From Rhodopseudomonas palustris (GTDB taxonomy: Bacteria > Pseudomonadota > Alphaproteobacteria > Rhizobiales > Xanthobacteraceae), in NCBI RefSeq assembly GCF_003591005.1, contig NZ_QYYD01000013.1, positions 62,001-126,000 on the forward strand: 64,000 nucleotides of DNA. Reading direction: 5' to 3'. The translations under genes and the position numbers were made by a program. Below are positions 62,024 through 64,000 of this stretch, piece after piece (position 1 is the first letter of the stretch; every line of letters begins with the position of its first letter). The notes below the pieces were generated by a model. It was not told where the DNA came from. It ran no database searches and worked only from the letters and a program-made list of their open reading frames with translations.

Positions 62024-64000
62024 GTGAACCCAACTCAAATCAAACGCCTTGCATCACGCTATGGCATCGCCCTCAGCTTCGAAGACGCCCGCGGCAACAC
62101 CGTCGATACCGACCCCGAGGTGGCCCGCAAGCTGCTGATCAGCATGGGCGTGCTCGACCATGCTGGAACCACATTGCAGCCTGAGCAGCAGGCAATTCTG
62201 CCACCTGCCATCGTCGTACGCCCTGACCGCGCCGGCCGCATCGCGATCGACCTCGGCTGCGCGATCTCGGCGAGGCAGATCGAGTGGCAGCTCACCTTGG
62301 AAGACGGCAGCTCCCGCAGCGGCACTGCGGCGGTGGCGGCCGCCAACGCAGATGCAACAGCTCACCTGACGCTGCCGCAACTTCCGCATGGCTATCACCG
62401 GCTCGTGCTCGGTCATGCAGACGCCGCGACGATGTTGATCGTGACACCGGGCGAATGCTGGCTGCCGGAGAGCTTTCGCCGGGACGAGCGGCGATACGGC
62501 CTGTCGCTCCAGCTGTATCTGCTGCGCTCTGCGAGCAATTGGGGAATCGGTGATTTCACCGATCTTCAGCACCTTGCCCGGCTCGCTGCCGCGCAAGGTT
62601 GCGACGTGCTCGGTTTGAATCCGCTGCATCAAATGTTTCCGGACAACCCGGAGCATGCCAGTCCCTATTCGCCCGCGAGCCGGCAATTCCTCAATGTGCT
62701 GTACATCGACGTCACCGCGATCGCGGAATATCAACGATCCGCCGCCGCCCAGAAGCTTGTGCAATCCGCTCGCTTCCAGCAGCGGCTCGAGCAATGCCGG
62801 AAGACCTCGCAGGTCGACTACAGCAGCGTCGCCGATCTGAAGCTGCAAGCATTGCGACTGGTCCATGCCGACTTCCGCACCGCTGCCGACGCACAGCGCA
62901 TCACCGACTATCAACGATTCGTCTCGACAGCCGGCGACGGCCTGCACAACGCCTCGTTGTTTCAAGCGCTGCGCGACCATTTCGCCGACACCGATCCATC
63001 GCAGGCCGATTGGCACCTCTGGCCGGAGGCGTACCACGCGGCGGATTCCGAGGGATCGCTGGCATTCGCGCGCGAGCACGCGGAGCAGATCGACTTCTAC
63101 AACTGGACACAATGGGTCGCCGAGCAGCAGCTTGCCGCCGCTAAGGATGCCGCAACGGCAGCGGGCATGCAGGTCGGGCTCTATCTCGATCTCGCAGTTG
63201 GATGTGATCGCAGCGGGTCCGAGACCTGGGCGAACCCGGGCGATTACATGAACGCGGCCGAAGTCGGCGCGCCGCCCGACATCTTCAATCCAGCCGGGCA
63301 GAATTGGGGATTGCCGCCGCTCAATCCGGTCTCGCTAATCGCCGAGGGCTATCGTCCCTTCATCGATCTGCTCCGCGCGAACATGCGACATGGCGGGGGG
63401 CTGCGGATTGATCACGCCATGGGTCTCCAGCGGCTGTACTGCATCCCCGAAGGATCGCCGCCCTCCGCTGGCGCTTATGTGCACTATCCGGTGGCCGATC
63501 TGATCGGCATTCTGGCGCTTGAAAGCCAACGTCACCACTGCCTGGTCGTTGGCGAGGACCTCGGCACGGTGCCAACCGGCTTCCGGGAGCGCATGGAAGA
63601 AGCCAATATCCTGTCCTATCGCGTGTTGTTCTTCGAGGCCGACGGCGATGGTGAGTTCAAGCCGGCGACGAGCTATCCGCGTCTCGCCGTTGCGGTAGCA
63701 GGAAGTCACGATCTGCCGACGCTGCCGAGCTGGCTTTCGGGCAGCGACATCGACCTGAAAGATCAATTGGGCCTGTACCCGTCGGCCGAAGAAACCGAAA
63801 AGCAGCGGCAGTCGCGCCAGCGGGAGCGTCGTGCCGTTATGCGCGTCCTCGGTCTGGACGGATCGTCGCAGCAGATCACGCCCGATGTATTCTCGAACGC
63901 CGTGCATGGTTTTCTCGGCCGGACGCGCTCGCTGTTGGCGATGACGCAGCTCGATGATCTTCTGGGCGAGCATGATCCTGTAAACGTGCCAGCGACTTCG
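62024..64000 (+). CDS. malQ: 4-alpha-glucanotransferase (amylomaltase), 3' end missing
   Basis: The frame is open from GTG at 62024, preceded by AGGAG, to the window edge, giving 659 residues. The enzyme is a GH77 disproportionating enzyme that transfers glucan segments between maltodextrins or glycogen. Motifs are GLNPLHQMFPDNPEHASPYS, the nucleophile Asp463 in LRIDHAMGLQR, the acid/base Glu511 in VVGEDLGTVP, and SHDLPTLPSWL. The N-terminal extension before about residue 140 is typical of bacterial MalQ of about 700 residues. Only the C-terminal end is missing. Confidence 0.93.
   Translation, partial: MNPTQIKRLASRYGIALSFEDARGNTVDTDPEVARKLLISMGVLDHAGTTLQPEQQAILPPAIVVRPDRAGRIAIDLGCAISARQIEWQLTLEDGSSRSGTAAVAAANADATAHLTLPQLPHGYHRLVLGHADAATMLIVTPGECWLPESFRRDERRYGLSLQLYLLRSASNWGIGDFTDLQHLARLAAAQGCDVLGLNPLHQMFPDNPEHASPYSPASRQFLNVLYIDVTAIAEYQRSAAAQKLVQSARFQQRLEQCRKTSQVDYSSVADLKLQALRLVHADFRTAADAQRITDYQRFVSTAGDGLHNASLFQALRDHFADTDPSQADWHLWPEAYHAADSEGSLAFAREHAEQIDFYNWTQWVAEQQLAAAKDAATAAGMQVGLYLDLAVGCDRSGSETWANPGDYMNAAEVGAPPDIFNPAGQNWGLPPLNPVSLIAEGYRPFIDLLRANMRHGGGLRIDHAMGLQRLYCIPEGSPPSAGAYVHYPVADLIGILALESQRHHCLVVGEDLGTVPTGFRERMEEANILSYRVLFFEADGDGEFKPATSYPRLAVAVAGSHDLPTLPSWLSGSDIDLKDQLGLYPSAEETEKQRQSRQRERRAVMRVLGLDGSSQQITPDVFSNAVHGFLGRTRSLLAMTQLDDLLGEHDPVNVPATS

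Overview
The window reads like chromosomal DNA of a high-GC alphaproteobacterium close to Rhodopseudomonas or Bradyrhizobium. This is inferred from codon use, from a complete TAT-type nos operon, from promoters of the alphaproteobacterial general-stress sigma factor EcfG (GGAAC-N16-SGTT), from FixJ-like regulators and from the style of the intergenic palindromes. No rRNA, tRNA, CRISPR array, insertion sequence or prophage was seen. The first gene (serine hydrolase) and the last gene (4-alpha-glucanotransferase) are cut by the window edges.

Region 1 (about 1-14.5 kb, nearly all minus strand) is an acyl-CoA catabolic island. It holds two AMP-forming acyl-CoA synthetases, an enoyl-CoA hydratase, the biotin-carrying and carboxyltransferase subunits of an acyl-CoA carboxylase (methylcrotonyl/geranyl type), a beta-keto acid cleavage enzyme, an AraC regulator, a GST and two acyl-CoA dehydrogenases. 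The set resembles leucine (liu) or acyclic terpene (atu) catabolism, but the substrate is not proven. Intergenic spaces are filled by palindromic repeats of several families.

Region 2 (14.6-33 kb) holds a small c-type cytochrome with an unusual CxxCR haem motif, a membrane hybrid histidine kinase, a Gly/Tyr-rich secreted protein, a ClpP/SppA-like periplasmic protease paired with a coiled-coil membrane protein, an outer-membrane beta-barrel, an acyltransferase, Tex, a FixJ-like response regulator beside a 1705-residue pseudokinase/AAA/GAF/histidine-kinase protein, and two alpha/beta hydrolases.

Region 3 (33-41 kb) is a minus-strand operon: YcaC-like hydrolase, XapX membrane protein, YtcJ-like amidohydrolase with a Cys-rich tail, DoxX protein, secreted VOC protein and an alginate-export-type porin. 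An MFS exporter with a monooxygenase-like tail and a CopD-like membrane protein follow. A perfect NnrR-type site (TTGCG-N4-CGCAA) lies upstream of the CopD-like gene.

Region 4 (41.4-51.3 kb) is the nitrous oxide reductase operon nosRZDFYLX, with overlapping or nearly overlapping genes and a ferritin-like protein divergent to it.

Region 5 (51.5-64 kb) looks like a general stress response island. Six sites with a GGAAC-N16-(C/G)GTT match, and two weaker ones, sit just upstream of a Crp-type regulator, alcohol dehydrogenase, SDRs, a DUF4142 protein, small membrane proteins, DUF378 and malQ. The island also holds a manganese-catalase remnant and two long perfect inverted repeats between convergent genes.
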